64,000 nucleotides of DNA from Luteibaculum oceani (GTDB lineage Bacteria; Bacteroidota; Bacteroidia; Flavobacteriales_D; Luteibaculaceae): assembly GCF_007995015.1 (NCBI RefSeq), contig NZ_VORB01000003.1, positions 186,001 to 250,000 of the forward strand, written 5' to 3'. The notes beneath the pieces were generated by a model, which was given only the letters and a program-made list of their open reading frames with translations, searched no databases and was not told the origin of the DNA. Made by a program: the position numbers and the translations under genes. Positions within the stretch are counted from its first letter, which is position 1; the number at the start of each line of letters is the position of its first letter. Shown one piece after another: positions 1 to 8,843 of this stretch.

Positions 1-1673
1 TTTATAGAGAATCTCTTGGTGACATCTAACTCCACTCCACCAATAAAGTGATCTGCTTTCTGCAATTTGGAGTCTATACTCACTCGCTCACCATTTTCAT
101 TTACAAAGGTCTCTGGCAAGTTGGTTGGAGAACTTAAAAAGGCATAGAATAAATTAACTACATCCCTGTCGGAATTACCGGCAATAAGGTTTTGAGAATA
201 TCTTCCCGTGGCAGCCTTTAATCGTACAAATTCACTAAGATTATACTTTACCCCCAACCTAGGCTCAACAACAAACTCAGAAACTGAGGCATAATAATGG
301 GTACGTATACTGGGTTCAAACACAAAAGACCCCGCCTTAAATTTCTTTAAGAAGTACAGCGCCATTTCGGTAGCGTTATCACTAGTATTAAATCCTGCTC
401 CAAAACGGTTGAAATAATCGAAAGTGGTTCTTATTCCGTACACGTTAAACCCATAACGCGTTTCGTTATCCCCGTTGAAATATTTAAAATTTAGACCAAG
501 ATTAAAGTTACCTACTGAACTAGATCTTTCTGAAAGCCCTTCTTCCTGCAATGAAATCCCGTATTGTGAGTAAGCAAAATTCCCTTCAATAATTACCGGT
601 GATGCCGACGGCACTGCTAGAAAGTGAGAACCAAATCCGTAACTGTTCCATCCCAGCTGCGAAACCCCTTGGTAGTTTACGTTATCCTGGAAGTTAAAAC
701 CAAACAAATTAAACTGCGATCCAGATCTTGAATTAAATGACAACTTCCCGTACAAATCGGTAAAAGTATAGGGCAATCCGTCCTCTGAAGCATAACTATA
801 AAACTGGTTGGCACTTTGCTCTAGGTAGGATGTTTTCGCCGACAAAATGTAGCTGGTAGATAATCCTGTTTCTTCATCCAGCTTTTTTAAGGGGCCTTCT
901 AATAAAAGTCTAGCTCCAAATGGGTTCACCCCTATTTTACCAGAGTTTCGAGTTTTATTACCTGCTCTAGTTTTAATGTCCATAACAGAAGAAATTCGCC
1001 CGCCGTATCTGGCATTAAATCCTCCGGTATATACATCTGCATTTGAGATAATTTCGGTATCAAAAACCGAAAATAAACCAATGGAGTGGAAAGGATTATA
1101 AATGGTCATTCCATCCAACAAAACAAGGTTTTGAATGGGCGACCCACCACGGATATATAATTGTCCACCTTGATCTCCAGTAAAAATAACACCGGGAAGT
1201 ACTTGTAGATATTGAGCTAAATCGGGCTGACCACCCACCGAGGGGAGCGCCTTAATTTCCTTTGGCGAAATCTTGGTAACCGACATTTTTACCTGAGTAG
1301 TATTTCTACTTCTTTCGGCGCTTACCTCAACCTCATCCATTTCAATAGCTGAAGCCTCTAGATATATCTTCCGCGAAATCAATCCCCCTTTGGTTATCTC
1401 TATATCCTCCGAATACTCCTGATAATTAAAAGACTTAATTTTTAGGGTGTAATTCCCTTCGGGCACATTACCAAAACTGAAAAATCCGTTTTCATCCGTA
1501 GTAGCTCCATAGGAAGTTCCATCTAAGAAAACATTGGTAAAAAGAATGGCAGAACCGTTGCCCTTATCGTATACAAACCCCCGTACGGTTCCTCCAGTTT
1601 TACCCTGTGCGGAAATTTTGTTTGCACCAATGAATAGGGGTAAAAAAAGGAGTAGGTATTTAAGGAGTTTCAA
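1..1673 (-). CDS. TonB-dependent receptor, 3' end cut by window edge
   Basis: Outer-membrane TonB-dependent receptor; the visible 557 codons hold the N-terminal half and the stop lies outside the window. It opens with a hydrophobic signal peptide ending ISAQ, then a carboxypeptidase-regulatory-like beta-sandwich (about residues 27-105), then the plug domain with the typical stretches LPGV, YIRGGSP, LLDGMTIY and NARYGGRISS (about 130-230), then barrel strands rich in aromatic and Ser/Asn residues. No ATG precedes the signal peptide in frame, so TTG at 1673 is taken as the start; this also explains why a simple ATG search misses it. It lies 32 bases downstream of holA on the same strand. The substrate cannot be told from the sequence. 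Confidence 0.88.
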   Translation of the reverse strand, partial: MKLLKYLLLFLPLFIGANKISAQGKTGGTVRGFVYDKGNGSAILFTNVFLDGTSYGATTDENGFFSFGNVPEGNYTLKIKSFNYQEYSEDIEITKGGLISRKIYLEASAIEMDEVEVSAERSRNTTQVKMSVTKISPKEIKALPSVGGQPDLAQYLQVLPGVIFTGDQGGQLYIRGGSPIQNLVLLDGMTIYNPFHSIGLFSVFDTEIISNADVYTGGFNARYGGRISSVMDIKTRAGNKTRNSGKIGVNPFGARLLLEGPLKKLDEETGLSTSYILSAKTSYLEQSANQFYSYASEDGLPYTFTDLYGKLSFNSRSGSQFNLFGFNFQDNVNYQGVSQLGWNSYGFGSHFLAVPSASPVIIEGNFAYSQYGISLQEEGLSERSSSVGNFNLGLNFKYFNGDNETRYGFNVYGIRTTFDYFNRFGAGFNTSDNATEMALYFLKKFKAGSFVFEPSIRTHYYASVSEFVVEPRLGVKYNLSEFVRLKAATGRYSQNLIAGNSDRDVVNLFYAFLSSPTNLPETFVNENGERVSIDSKLQKADHFIGGVELDVTKRFSI

Positions 1674-1705
1674 GATATAAGGTATTGGAAATTGCGGCTG
1701 CAAAA

Positions 1706-2707
1706 CTAGTAATTTAATATGTAAAAACTGAGTTCTCGGAGCAATCCTCCCTCATCTGTCCCCCCGTTATTCTTGCCCTTTGATCGCATATCATACTCGC
1801 GGAGTTTAGAATAAATCTTCACAACCGTTTTGGCAGGATAGTTTTTTGCAGCCTGCATGTATTGCCCGAAGAAAAAGGGTTTGATACCTATTAAACTGCA
1901 AATTTGGTTCTTATCCTTACTCGATGAGAAATGAATCATCATGAGTTTGTAGAAAAACTCAGCCAATTGACCGATTACCAAAATTGGGTGATTGTTTTTA
2001 GGATTATTTCCGAAATGCTCAGCAATTTCATATACCCGCTTTACATCTTTATTTCCTATCGCATTTATAAATTCAAATACATTGTACTCCCTACTAATAC
2101 CAATGTATTGCTCGACATGTTTAGGGCTCACCTCAGTTCCTTCTGGGAGGATAATCCCTAGCTTCTCAATAGCATTTGCGAGCTGCCCTAAATTGGAACC
2201 TAAGTTTTCTACCAATAGTTGCTGGGCATGCAACCCTAAATTTACCTTTTTGGAACGGGCATAATCGCTTAACCATGGTGCAACCTGGTTATCGTAGAGC
2301 TTTTTACTCTCGAATAGCACCCCCTGTTTTGCCACCGTTTTGGCAAATGACTTTCTTCCATCTAGCTTTTTCCCCTTATATAAAACCACCAGTACTGTAC
2401 TACTTGTTGGATTTTTAGCATAAGGTTCTAATTCCTCAATTTTCTTTAGTGATTGTCCCTCGCGAACAATAACCAGATTATACTCTGCCATCATCGGAAA
2501 ACGACGTGCGCTTTCAATAATCTGACTTACCTGGGTATCCTTACCGTAAAAGATAGATTGATTAAAATCGCGCTCCTCTTCCCTAAGAACAGTTTCAGCA
2601 ATAGCATCGTGGATCTTATCAATAAAGAAATCTTCCTCCCCTTGAAGAAAGTACAAAGGAGAAAATTTCCGCTGCTTTATATCCGATATAATATTTTCGA
2701 AAGTCAC
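1706..2707 (-). CDS. holA: DNA polymerase III subunit delta
   Basis: Delta subunit of the clamp-loader complex, which opens the beta sliding clamp and loads it on primed DNA. The 333-residue protein has the family opening (SPLYFLQGEEDFFIDK, residues 17-32), an AAA+-like middle without a functional Walker A, and the C-terminal collar helices; the length is normal. The start is GTG at 2707. Only 45 bases separate it from the GTG start of the divergent HsdR_N gene, an arrangement I recall as common in Flavobacteriales. The TonB receptor gene follows after 32 bases and may be read from the same transcript. Confidence 0.93.
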   Translation of the reverse strand: MTFENIISDIKQRKFSPLYFLQGEEDFFIDKIHDAIAETVLREEERDFNQSIFYGKDTQVSQIIESARRFPMMAEYNLVIVREGQSLKKIEELEPYAKNPTSSTVLVVLYKGKKLDGRKSFAKTVAKQGVLFESKKLYDNQVAPWLSDYARSKKVNLGLHAQQLLVENLGSNLGQLANAIEKLGIILPEGTEVSPKHVEQYIGISREYNVFEFINAIGNKDVKRVYEIAEHFGNNPKNNHPILVIGQLAEFFYKLMMIHFSSSKDKNQICSLIGIKPFFFGQYMQAAKNYPAKTVVKIYSKLREYDMRSKGKNNGGTDEGGLLRELSFYILNY

Positions 2708-2752
2708 AGCGCGAAAATACTTTTATTTGCCAAGGGTAAGAAGCAGAATAAG

Positions 2753-3178
2753 GTGAAATTTCAACTGAAAATTAGACCTTCCGAAAAGGGAGAGCAGATA
2801 TGGGATGAATACCGTGGCAAATGGATTGTAAACACTCCTGAAGAAGAAGTTAGACAATTTGTCGCATGGTATATCCACCATGAATTGGGCTACCCTAAAA
2901 GTTGGATTGCCGTTGAAAAGGGAATAAAACACCTTAACAAACAATATCGATTCGACATTGTGGTTTTCGGCGAAAATGCCCAACCCGTATTTCTAGTAGA
3001 GTGCAAAAGACCTTCGGTTCCCATAACCCAAAGCACTTTTGACCAAATCTTTAAGTACAACATTATTTTAAACGTTCCGTACCTCCTAGTTTCTAATGGA
3101 ACCGATTTCTATGGGGTGGAAATAAAAAATGGGAAGCCCAATTTCTTAACCGAGCTTCCCAAATTTCAAAAGATATAG
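2753..3178 (+). CDS. Stand-alone type I restriction HsdR N-terminal domain protein
   Basis: Small (141 aa) protein equal to the nuclease N-terminal domain of type I restriction HsdR subunits, without motor or specificity domains. It begins KFQLKIRP, has the TPEEEVRQ block, and keeps a PD-(D/E)xK-like core: Asp in RFDIVVFG followed by ECKRP. The open frame extends upstream into the antisense of holA, but the family alignment starts near here, so GTG at 2753 is chosen; no ATG lies in this region. No hsdM or hsdS is nearby, and the same solo gene sits beside holA in many Bacteroidota, so it is more likely a conserved house protein of unknown role than a restriction remnant. Confidence 0.8.
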   Translation: MKFQLKIRPSEKGEQIWDEYRGKWIVNTPEEEVRQFVAWYIHHELGYPKSWIAVEKGIKHLNKQYRFDIVVFGENAQPVFLVECKRPSVPITQSTFDQIFKYNIILNVPYLLVSNGTDFYGVEIKNGKPNFLTELPKFQKI

Positions 3179-3191
3179 GACGACACCTTTT

Positions 3192-4577
3192 TTAGGTATA
3201 ACCCAATAATTTTAGTGTTTGTCTGGAGTTTTGTTCTTCTCCGAACACCTCGTACTGAATCGTTTCGTCTTTGTTCTTTTTAATTAACACATGCTTAGGA
3301 CTTGGTAGGAGACAATGATGTACTCCGCCATACCCTGAAAGTACCTCTTGATACGCTCCGGTATGAAAAAATCCAACGTACTGCATCTTTCTGGTTTTGG
3401 GCATAAATATGTTATTAACGTGCGCCTCCTGGTTGTAATAATCCATTCCGTCGCAAGTTATCCCACCCATATTTACCTTTTCATAGGTATGATTCCAATT
3501 GTTTACTGGAAGTAAAATATATCTCTGATTTAAAGCCCAGATATCAGGAAGGTCGGTAATAAAAGATCCATCTAACATGAACCATTTTTCCCTGTCGTTT
3601 TGTTGTTTTCTTCCCAACACCTTATACAACACCCCAGAGGCCTCGGCCACGGTATATTTTCCGAATTCCGTAACCAAATCAGGTTCGTGAACCCCATGTT
3701 CAGCACAAATTTCTTTGATACGCTTTACAATTTCATCTACCATGTATTCGTAGTCGAAATCGAAACTAAGAGAGTTTTTAAATGGAAATCCACCACCTAT
3801 ATCTAACATGCATAGGTCGGGGTTTATTTTTTTGAACTCGCAATACAGCGTAACGTGCTTTTCTAATTCATTCCAATAATATGGAGTATCGGTAATCCCA
3901 GAATTGATAAAAAAGTGAAGCAGCTTTACTTTAAAGTTCTTATGTGGACGAATGCGTTCTTGCCAAAACGGAATAATATCCTCACTTCTAATTCCCAGTC
4001 GGCTGGTATAAAATTGAGAATCTGGCTGCTCTTCTGCAGCTATTCGCATACCAAGCGTTACCGGCTGGTCTAGCTCATCATCGTAAAACAAAAACTCCTC
4101 TTTATTATCTAAAACGGGAATAATATTGGTAAAACCTTCGCGGATAGAGTCCACAATATATTGCTTATACGACTGCCTCTTAAACCCGTTGCATATTACA
4201 AGAATATTCTTGTCGATTTTCCCTTGCTTTTCAAGGTGATGTATAATGGGAATATCAAATGCCGACGAGGTCTCTATGTGAATATCATTCTTAAGTGCTT
4301 CTTCTAAAACAAACTTAAAATGAGAGCTTTTGGTGCAATAACAATATTGGTAAGTACCGCGATATTGGTTTTTTAACATTGCACGTTGGAACCATATTTT
4401 ACACTGCTGTATATTTCGCGAAATAATGGGCAAGTAGGTAAACTTAAGCGGGGTTCCATAAGTCTCTATCATCTCCATGAGATTTAAGTCGTGGAAATAC
4501 AATTCGTTATCCACAACGTTAAATCCCTCTTGAGGAAATCCAACGCTCAGGTCTAAGAATTCAGAGTAACTTTGCAT
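3192..4577 (-). CDS. speA: Biosynthetic-type arginine decarboxylase (fold III PLP enzyme)
   Basis: Decarboxylates arginine to agmatine, the first step of one polyamine route. It is the short flavobacterial form (461 aa) of the alanine-racemase-fold decarboxylases. The likely PLP lysine is K83 in YCYCTKSSHF. The Gly-rich phosphate-binding loop GGGFP follows in the barrel, and the active-site motif CDGMD near the C-terminus matches the CDxxD signature of ornithine/arginine decarboxylases. It is divergent from an arginase gene across a 69-base gap, so two arginine-consuming enzymes share one control region. No agmatinase is visible in the window. The ATG start at 4577 follows a TCTATTTG element 26 bases upstream. 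Confidence 0.86.
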   Translation of the reverse strand: MQSYSEFLDLSVGFPQEGFNVVDNELYFHDLNLMEMIETYGTPLKFTYLPIISRNIQQCKIWFQRAMLKNQYRGTYQYCYCTKSSHFKFVLEEALKNDIHIETSSAFDIPIIHHLEKQGKIDKNILVICNGFKRQSYKQYIVDSIREGFTNIIPVLDNKEEFLFYDDELDQPVTLGMRIAAEEQPDSQFYTSRLGIRSEDIIPFWQERIRPHKNFKVKLLHFFINSGITDTPYYWNELEKHVTLYCEFKKINPDLCMLDIGGGFPFKNSLSFDFDYEYMVDEIVKRIKEICAEHGVHEPDLVTEFGKYTVAEASGVLYKVLGRKQQNDREKWFMLDGSFITDLPDIWALNQRYILLPVNNWNHTYEKVNMGGITCDGMDYYNQEAHVNNIFMPKTRKMQYVGFFHTGAYQEVLSGYGGVHHCLLPSPKHVLIKKNKDETIQYEVFGEEQNSRQTLKLLGYT

Positions 4578-4602
4578 TTTTGCTACCGATTTTTTGCAAC
4601 TG

Positions 4603-4637
4603 CAAATAGAGCAGTTTTCTTGCTATAAACAACAAAG
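4603..4637 (-). promoter_or_regulatory. Candidate promoter of the arginine decarboxylase gene
   Basis: On the minus strand TCTATTTG (4610-4603) differs by one base from the Bacteroidota -7 consensus TAnnTTTG. A TTTGTTG block lies about 19 bases upstream (4637-4630), where the -33 TTG element is expected. The element would start transcription about 20 bases before the ATG. Sequence match only. Confidence 0.38.
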
Positions 4638-4646
4638 AACACAATA

Positions 4647-5585
4647 ATGCGAAAATTAAAAATAATAGAAGTGCCATGCGACCTAGGAGCGGGCACACGA
4701 GGTGCAAGTCTTGGAGTAGATGCCCTGAGACTAGAAGCGGTTGAGCAAGCTTGTAGTTCTTACCTAGAAACTGAATACGAAAGGGTTACAGCTGATAACA
4801 CCATGCTAAACCAGCCGGACCCTACTCCAAATGCCCATTACCTAAAGGGGATTGTTAAATTTTACGAGCACGCTTGCGAAGCCATATCTAAAACTCTGGA
4901 TTCGGGGAAATTCCCGCTTATTATTGCTGGAGACCATTCTACTGCAGGAGGAAGTATTGCCGGAATAAAAAAGCATATTGGAGAAAAGAGACTAGGGGTA
5001 ATTTGGGTGGATGCACATGCCGATATTCATAGTCCCTATACAACTCCTAGTGGAAATGTACATGGGATGCCTTTGGGCGCCGCCTTACACTTCGACAATA
5101 AAGAACAGCAAATTAACGACCTCAACCCCGAGGAAACCACCCAGTGGGAAAAGCTTAAAAACGTTGGTGGCAAACAACCTAAAATAAAGGCTGACGATAT
5201 CATTTACATGGGGGTTAGAGACACCGAAGAGCAAGAAGATATCATCGTAGAGAAATTGTCTATACCTAATTTAACAGTTAGTGGCTGTAGAAAAATTGGG
5301 ATTGAAAACAGCGCTAAAACTGCATTGGATAAATTGTCTCATTGCGACGCAATCTATATTTCTTTTGATGTGGACAGCATGGACCCTTCTGTTTCGATGG
5401 GAACTGGGACTCCCGTAAAAAATGGATACACTAAGGACGAAGCCACTACTTTGTTAAAAACACTCTTAAACAGCCCTAAAGTTTGTGCCTTAGAGATCGT
5501 TGAAATAAACCCAATGTTAGATAACGAGAACAAAATGGCCAAAGCCTCATTAGATATTCTGAGAGGACTTTTTTCGTGGAATTAA
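4647..5585 (+). CDS. rocF: Arginase family protein
   Basis: Ureohydrolase; by similarity to flavobacterial arginases it should split arginine into ornithine and urea. The 312-residue protein has every manganese-binding motif: AGDHS (H97), DAHAD (D122, H124, D126) and SFDVDSMDP (D241, D243). The opening IEVPCDLGAGTRGASLG is typical of the Bacteroidota arginase branch rather than of agmatinase. It starts with ATG at 4647 and is divergent from arginine decarboxylase. Formimidoylglutamase is the main alternative in this superfamily, but no histidine-degradation genes are near. Arginase is inferred from overall resemblance, not from a substrate-specific residue. Confidence 0.85.
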   Translation: MRKLKIIEVPCDLGAGTRGASLGVDALRLEAVEQACSSYLETEYERVTADNTMLNQPDPTPNAHYLKGIVKFYEHACEAISKTLDSGKFPLIIAGDHSTAGGSIAGIKKHIGEKRLGVIWVDAHADIHSPYTTPSGNVHGMPLGAALHFDNKEQQINDLNPEETTQWEKLKNVGGKQPKIKADDIIYMGVRDTEEQEDIIVEKLSIPNLTVSGCRKIGIENSAKTALDKLSHCDAIYISFDVDSMDPSVSMGTGTPVKNGYTKDEATTLLKTLLNSPKVCALEIVEINPMLDNENKMAKASLDILRGLFSWN

Positions 5586-5617
5586 TTTGAAGCGCTATTA
5601 ATTGAGATAATGATTCT

Positions 5618-5625
5618 TATTTTTG
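5618..5625 (+). promoter_or_regulatory. Promoter -7 element TATTTTTG upstream of DUF5606
   Basis: TATTTTTG fits TAnnTTTG exactly and lies 19 bases before the ATG at 5645. A TTG at 5602-5604 is closer than the usual -33 spacing, so only the -7 part is convincing. Confidence 0.42.
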
Positions 5626-5644
5626 GCGCCCGAAATAGACAAGA

Positions 5645-6091
5645 ATGAATTTAGAAGGAATAATTGCAATTGCCGGTAAACCTGGTTTATATAAAATAGT
5701 AAGTAGATCAATGAAGGGACTTCTTGTGGAGTCTTTAATTGATGGGAAAAGAATTCCAGCCCTTGCCACACACAAAATCAGTGCTTTAGAAGATATATCC
5801 ATGTACACGTACGAAGAGGATGTGCCTCTAAAAGAGATTTTCCCAAAAATCTATGAAGTGCAAGGAGGAAAAAAAGTAGAAAATCCAAAGGCCTCCAATG
5901 AGGAGCTTGAAGGGTTATTCGAGAAGGTTTTGCCAGATTTTGACAGAGAACGAGTTTACGCCTCGGATCTAAAAAAGTTATTTGCTTGGTACAACCTCCT
6001 TCACGAAAACGATTACTTCGAAGAGGTTTCTGCTCCAACTGAGGATGCTGAAATTATTGAAGAAAGCGACGATACAGAAGACAAAAAATAA
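5645..6091 (+). CDS. DUF5606 domain protein
   Basis: Conserved Bacteroidota protein of unknown role (148 aa). The N-terminal half (residues 1-55, MNLEGIIAIAGKPGLYK onward) resembles a small beta-barrel; GKPGLYKIV and the ALATHKISALEDISMY block are what I recognise as DUF5606. A helical second half (about 65-125, ending in an LFAWYNLL segment) and an acidic tail follow. It is soluble, with no signal peptide or membrane segment. Its own TATTTTTG element lies just upstream and a strong terminator just downstream, so it looks like a single-gene unit. Confidence 0.85.
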   Translation: MNLEGIIAIAGKPGLYKIVSRSMKGLLVESLIDGKRIPALATHKISALEDISMYTYEEDVPLKEIFPKIYEVQGGKKVENPKASNEELEGLFEKVLPDFDRERVYASDLKKLFAWYNLLHENDYFEEVSAPTEDAEIIEESDDTEDKK

Positions 6092-6093
6092 TC

Positions 6094-6119
6094 AAAAAGG
6101 AGGTTCGCCTCCTTTTTTT
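6094..6119 (+). terminator. Rho-independent terminator after DUF5606
   Basis: Ten-base stem AAAAAGGAGG / CCTCCTTTTT around a TTCG tetraloop (6104-6107), ending in a run of seven T. It separates DUF5606 from the oligopeptidase gene that starts 13 bases later at 6132. Confidence 0.85.
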
Positions 6120-6131
6120 GTACCCAAAGAT

Positions 6132-7841
6132 ATGGAAGTTGTAGAAAGAAAAACAAGAAGATTTCTTCCACTAGACTTAAAAATTGAAAAGTGGGAAGAT
6201 ATTGCTCCTTTTCTTGAGCAGTTAGAAGAGCGTGTTATTGAAAATGCTGCAGATTTAGAAAATTTCATTTTCGACTTGAGCGAGGTTGAAGCCGTTTTAG
6301 AAGAAGCAGGAGCTTGGAGATATATTCGCATGACATGCGACACGGCCAACAAGGAATACGTTGATAATTACACCTACTTCATCAACGAAATTCAACCGAA
6401 AATAGCCCCAATTGGAGATAGACTTAACAAAAAAATCCAAGCTGCACCGGGAAAAGAAAGGTTACCAGAAAGCTTACTTTACAAAAATTACTTCCGAAAT
6501 ATCGCCAAGGATATAGAGATATACCGCGAGGAAAACATTGCCCTTTTCACCGAAATCTCCAATCTATCAAAAGAATTTGGCGCCATAAGCGGAGCCATGA
6601 CCGTGGAGTGGGATGGCAAAGAGCTTACCATGCAGCAAGCAGGTAAGTTGCTGAAGAAGACAGACCGAAAAATTAGAGAAGAAGCCTACTTTAAAATCCA
6701 AGAAAGAAGATTTGAGGATAGGGAAAAACTTGATGGCCTATTTGACAAACTGGTGAGCAAACGCCAGAAAGTAGCAGAAAATGCAGGCTTCGAAAACTTC
6801 AGGGACTATAAATTCAAATCCATGGGCAGGTTTGATTATGGTGTAGAAGACTGCAAAAGCTTCCACGAAAGCGTGAAAAAGCATATTGTTCCATTAGTAG
6901 GGAAAATGCTAGAAGAGCGCAGGGAAAAGCTAGGTGTATCAAGTCTAAAGCCATGGGATTTAGCTGTAGATCCAATTGGAAAAGAGCCTCTCACCCCATT
7001 TACGGATGGAAAAGAACTACTCGAAAAATCGGTTAATGTTTTTGCGAAAATTGATCCATATTTCTCGGATTGCCTCAAAATAATGGATAAGATGGGGCAT
7101 TTGGATTTGGAGTCGCGAAAAGGAAAAGCTCCAGGAGGATACAATTACCCCCTTTATGAAATAGGTGTTCCATTTATCTTTATGAACGCCGCTGGTACAC
7201 ATAGTGATGTAATTACCATGATGCACGAGGGAGGACATGCGGTACATTCTTTTCTAACAAAAGATTTCAAAGTAACTGGATTTAAAAGCTTCCCATCTGA
7301 AGTTGCAGAGCTTGCCAGTATGAGCACCGAGCTTATTAGTATGGTTGCCGGTTGGGAAGATTTTTACCCGAATTCTGATGACCTCCAACGAGCCATAGCA
7401 GATCAGCTGGAGCGTGTATTAGACGTATTACCATGGGTAGCAACCATCGATAAATTCCAGCACTGGATTTACGAGAACCCACAACATTCTGAAAAGGATA
7501 GAAACAAAGCCTGGATTGAGATATTTAAAGAATTCCACCCCGATGTAGTAGACTACAGTGGCTGCGAAAAATACCTCGAAAAAATGTGGCAGAAACAAAT
7601 GCACCTTTTCGAAGTTCCCTTCTACTACATAGAATATGGGTTTGCGCAGTTGGGAGCAATAGCGGTTTGGATGAACTATGAAAAAAATCCATCGGAAACG
7701 CTTGAGAAATTTAAAAAAGCATTAAGCCTAGGTTACACCAAGACCATCCCAGAGATATACAAAACCGCAGGAATTAGGTTCGACTTTAGCCCAAATTATA
7801 TAAAGGAATTGGCAAGCTTTGTCGAATCCAAAATGCAGTAA
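6132..7841 (+). CDS. M3 family oligoendopeptidase (PepF-like)
   Basis: Zinc metallopeptidase that cleaves short peptides in the cytoplasm. The 569-residue protein carries the M3 zinc motif HEGGH at 365-369 with the downstream Glu region FPSEVAELASMSTEL (the third ligand). The helical N-terminal domain that closes over the active site is present. The frame is open upstream through the terminator, but ATG at 6132 matches the usual start of the family, and a start before the terminator is unlikely. No signal peptide. The gene is flanked by terminators on both sides and so is probably monocistronic, although its 5' leader would be very short. Confidence 0.9.
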   Translation: MEVVERKTRRFLPLDLKIEKWEDIAPFLEQLEERVIENAADLENFIFDLSEVEAVLEEAGAWRYIRMTCDTANKEYVDNYTYFINEIQPKIAPIGDRLNKKIQAAPGKERLPESLLYKNYFRNIAKDIEIYREENIALFTEISNLSKEFGAISGAMTVEWDGKELTMQQAGKLLKKTDRKIREEAYFKIQERRFEDREKLDGLFDKLVSKRQKVAENAGFENFRDYKFKSMGRFDYGVEDCKSFHESVKKHIVPLVGKMLEERREKLGVSSLKPWDLAVDPIGKEPLTPFTDGKELLEKSVNVFAKIDPYFSDCLKIMDKMGHLDLESRKGKAPGGYNYPLYEIGVPFIFMNAAGTHSDVITMMHEGGHAVHSFLTKDFKVTGFKSFPSEVAELASMSTELISMVAGWEDFYPNSDDLQRAIADQLERVLDVLPWVATIDKFQHWIYENPQHSEKDRNKAWIEIFKEFHPDVVDYSGCEKYLEKMWQKQMHLFEVPFYYIEYGFAQLGAIAVWMNYEKNPSETLEKFKKALSLGYTKTIPEIYKTAGIRFDFSPNYIKELASFVESKMQ

Positions 7842-7846
7842 ATAAG

Positions 7847-7875
7847 AAAGGTCACTTTAGGGTGACCTTTTTTTT
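7847..7875 (+). terminator. Rho-independent terminator after the M3 peptidase
   Basis: Stem AAAGGTCAC / GTGACCTTT with a six-base loop, followed by a run of eight T, five bases after the peptidase stop codon. Confidence 0.82.
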
Positions 7876-7952
7876 ACCCAATAATAATCTTTAGCTCGTT
7901 TTTGGTTAAAGCGTAATCTGTTGTTTTCAGTCATAATTTCAAATGGCAAATT

Positions 7953-8834
7953 ATGACGACAACTTCATTTCCAATTTCCCTAAACCGCAATAGGTTAGAA
8001 CCTAACAACATCTTTTCCTTTGCGCTGCTAATTCCTGGATTAGTTTTTCTTTTTGAAGTCTTCTATGGATTTATCCTGGAAAATTTAATCATCCTTGCCT
8101 GTTCGCTTCGGACCCTAAGTCATCTATTATCAGTTGTATCCGAAAGGCTTCAGAAAAGATTTACCGAAAAAGGTTGCAATCCAAATTACCCCCTTGGCTA
8201 TGGTAAATTATCCAACCTATTCGATTTTTCAGCAGGAATTAGCATGCTGTTTATCTGTTTTATTGTGGGATACTACTCCATCAACCAGGTACTGTTCCCC
8301 GAAGTTCACACCATAGAGTTTCTTATGGAGATTGCACTCTTGGATGTCTGTACCAACTTTATTTCCTTATTATTTCTTCAAGGAACAAAGAATACTCAAT
8401 CTCAAAAAAAGAACCTTGGAACGCACTTTTTGGCAAACGCCTTACTTTCTACCTTATTAATATTGGTTGTTGGAATCATTTGGGCCACCCAGCTATATTT
8501 TTTCTCTGGTATTTTGGGGTTAATAATAACTGCCGTAGTTGCCCGCTGGAGTTTTGGAACCATTTGGATTTCGGGAGGATTACTGTTAGACCTCTGTCCA
8601 AATAAGAATTTGCCTAAAAAAATCAGGACAGATTTATATAATAAGTTCGATACCATAGTGGCGGTGGATAAAATCCAGGTATGGCAAATTGCCGAGAAAA
8701 AGAATGCGGCGATTATCCGCCTAAAGCTCTACCCCGGAGAAATCTATGAATATCGATTCCTAAAAAGAGAAATTACCAACCGAGTTCAGCGCAAATTCCA
8801 AATTGAAATGGTTGCTGTTGAGTTCGACTGGTAA
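7953..8834 (+). CDS. CDF (cation diffusion facilitator)-like membrane protein with degenerate metal sites
   Basis: A 293-residue membrane protein with the layout of CDF zinc/iron exporters: about six hydrophobic segments between residues 22 and 215, the PLGYGKL loop (80-86) that aligns with the family's HPYGYGR, and a C-terminal cytoplasmic domain (220-293). The metal ligands are changed. In TM2 the usual HxxxD reads RTLSH (R53, H57); in TM5 HxxxD reads HFLAN (H158, N162); the histidines expected in the C-terminal domain are Lys or Gln. It may not transport zinc, and could be a regulatory partner or move another ion. ATG start at 7953; no neighbour suggests a metal. The fold call is good, the function unknown. 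Confidence 0.72.
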   Translation: MTTTSFPISLNRNRLEPNNIFSFALLIPGLVFLFEVFYGFILENLIILACSLRTLSHLLSVVSERLQKRFTEKGCNPNYPLGYGKLSNLFDFSAGISMLFICFIVGYYSINQVLFPEVHTIEFLMEIALLDVCTNFISLLFLQGTKNTQSQKKNLGTHFLANALLSTLLILVVGIIWATQLYFFSGILGLIITAVVARWSFGTIWISGGLLLDLCPNKNLPKKIRTDLYNKFDTIVAVDKIQVWQIAEKKNAAIIRLKLYPGEIYEYRFLKREITNRVQRKFQIEMVAVEFDW

Positions 8835-8843
8835 TTCTATAGA

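Noticed and set aside
2453-2752. Upstream extension of the HsdR_N frame to TTG at 2453
   Set aside because: It would lie on the opposite strand over the holA 5' end and has no resemblance to the family N-terminus.
2753-3178. A restriction-modification system around HsdR_N
   Set aside because: No hsdM, hsdS or HsdR motor is present; the neighbours are housekeeping genes.
5982-6131. Upstream extension of the M3 peptidase frame
   Set aside because: It runs through DUF5606 coding sequence and a strong terminator.
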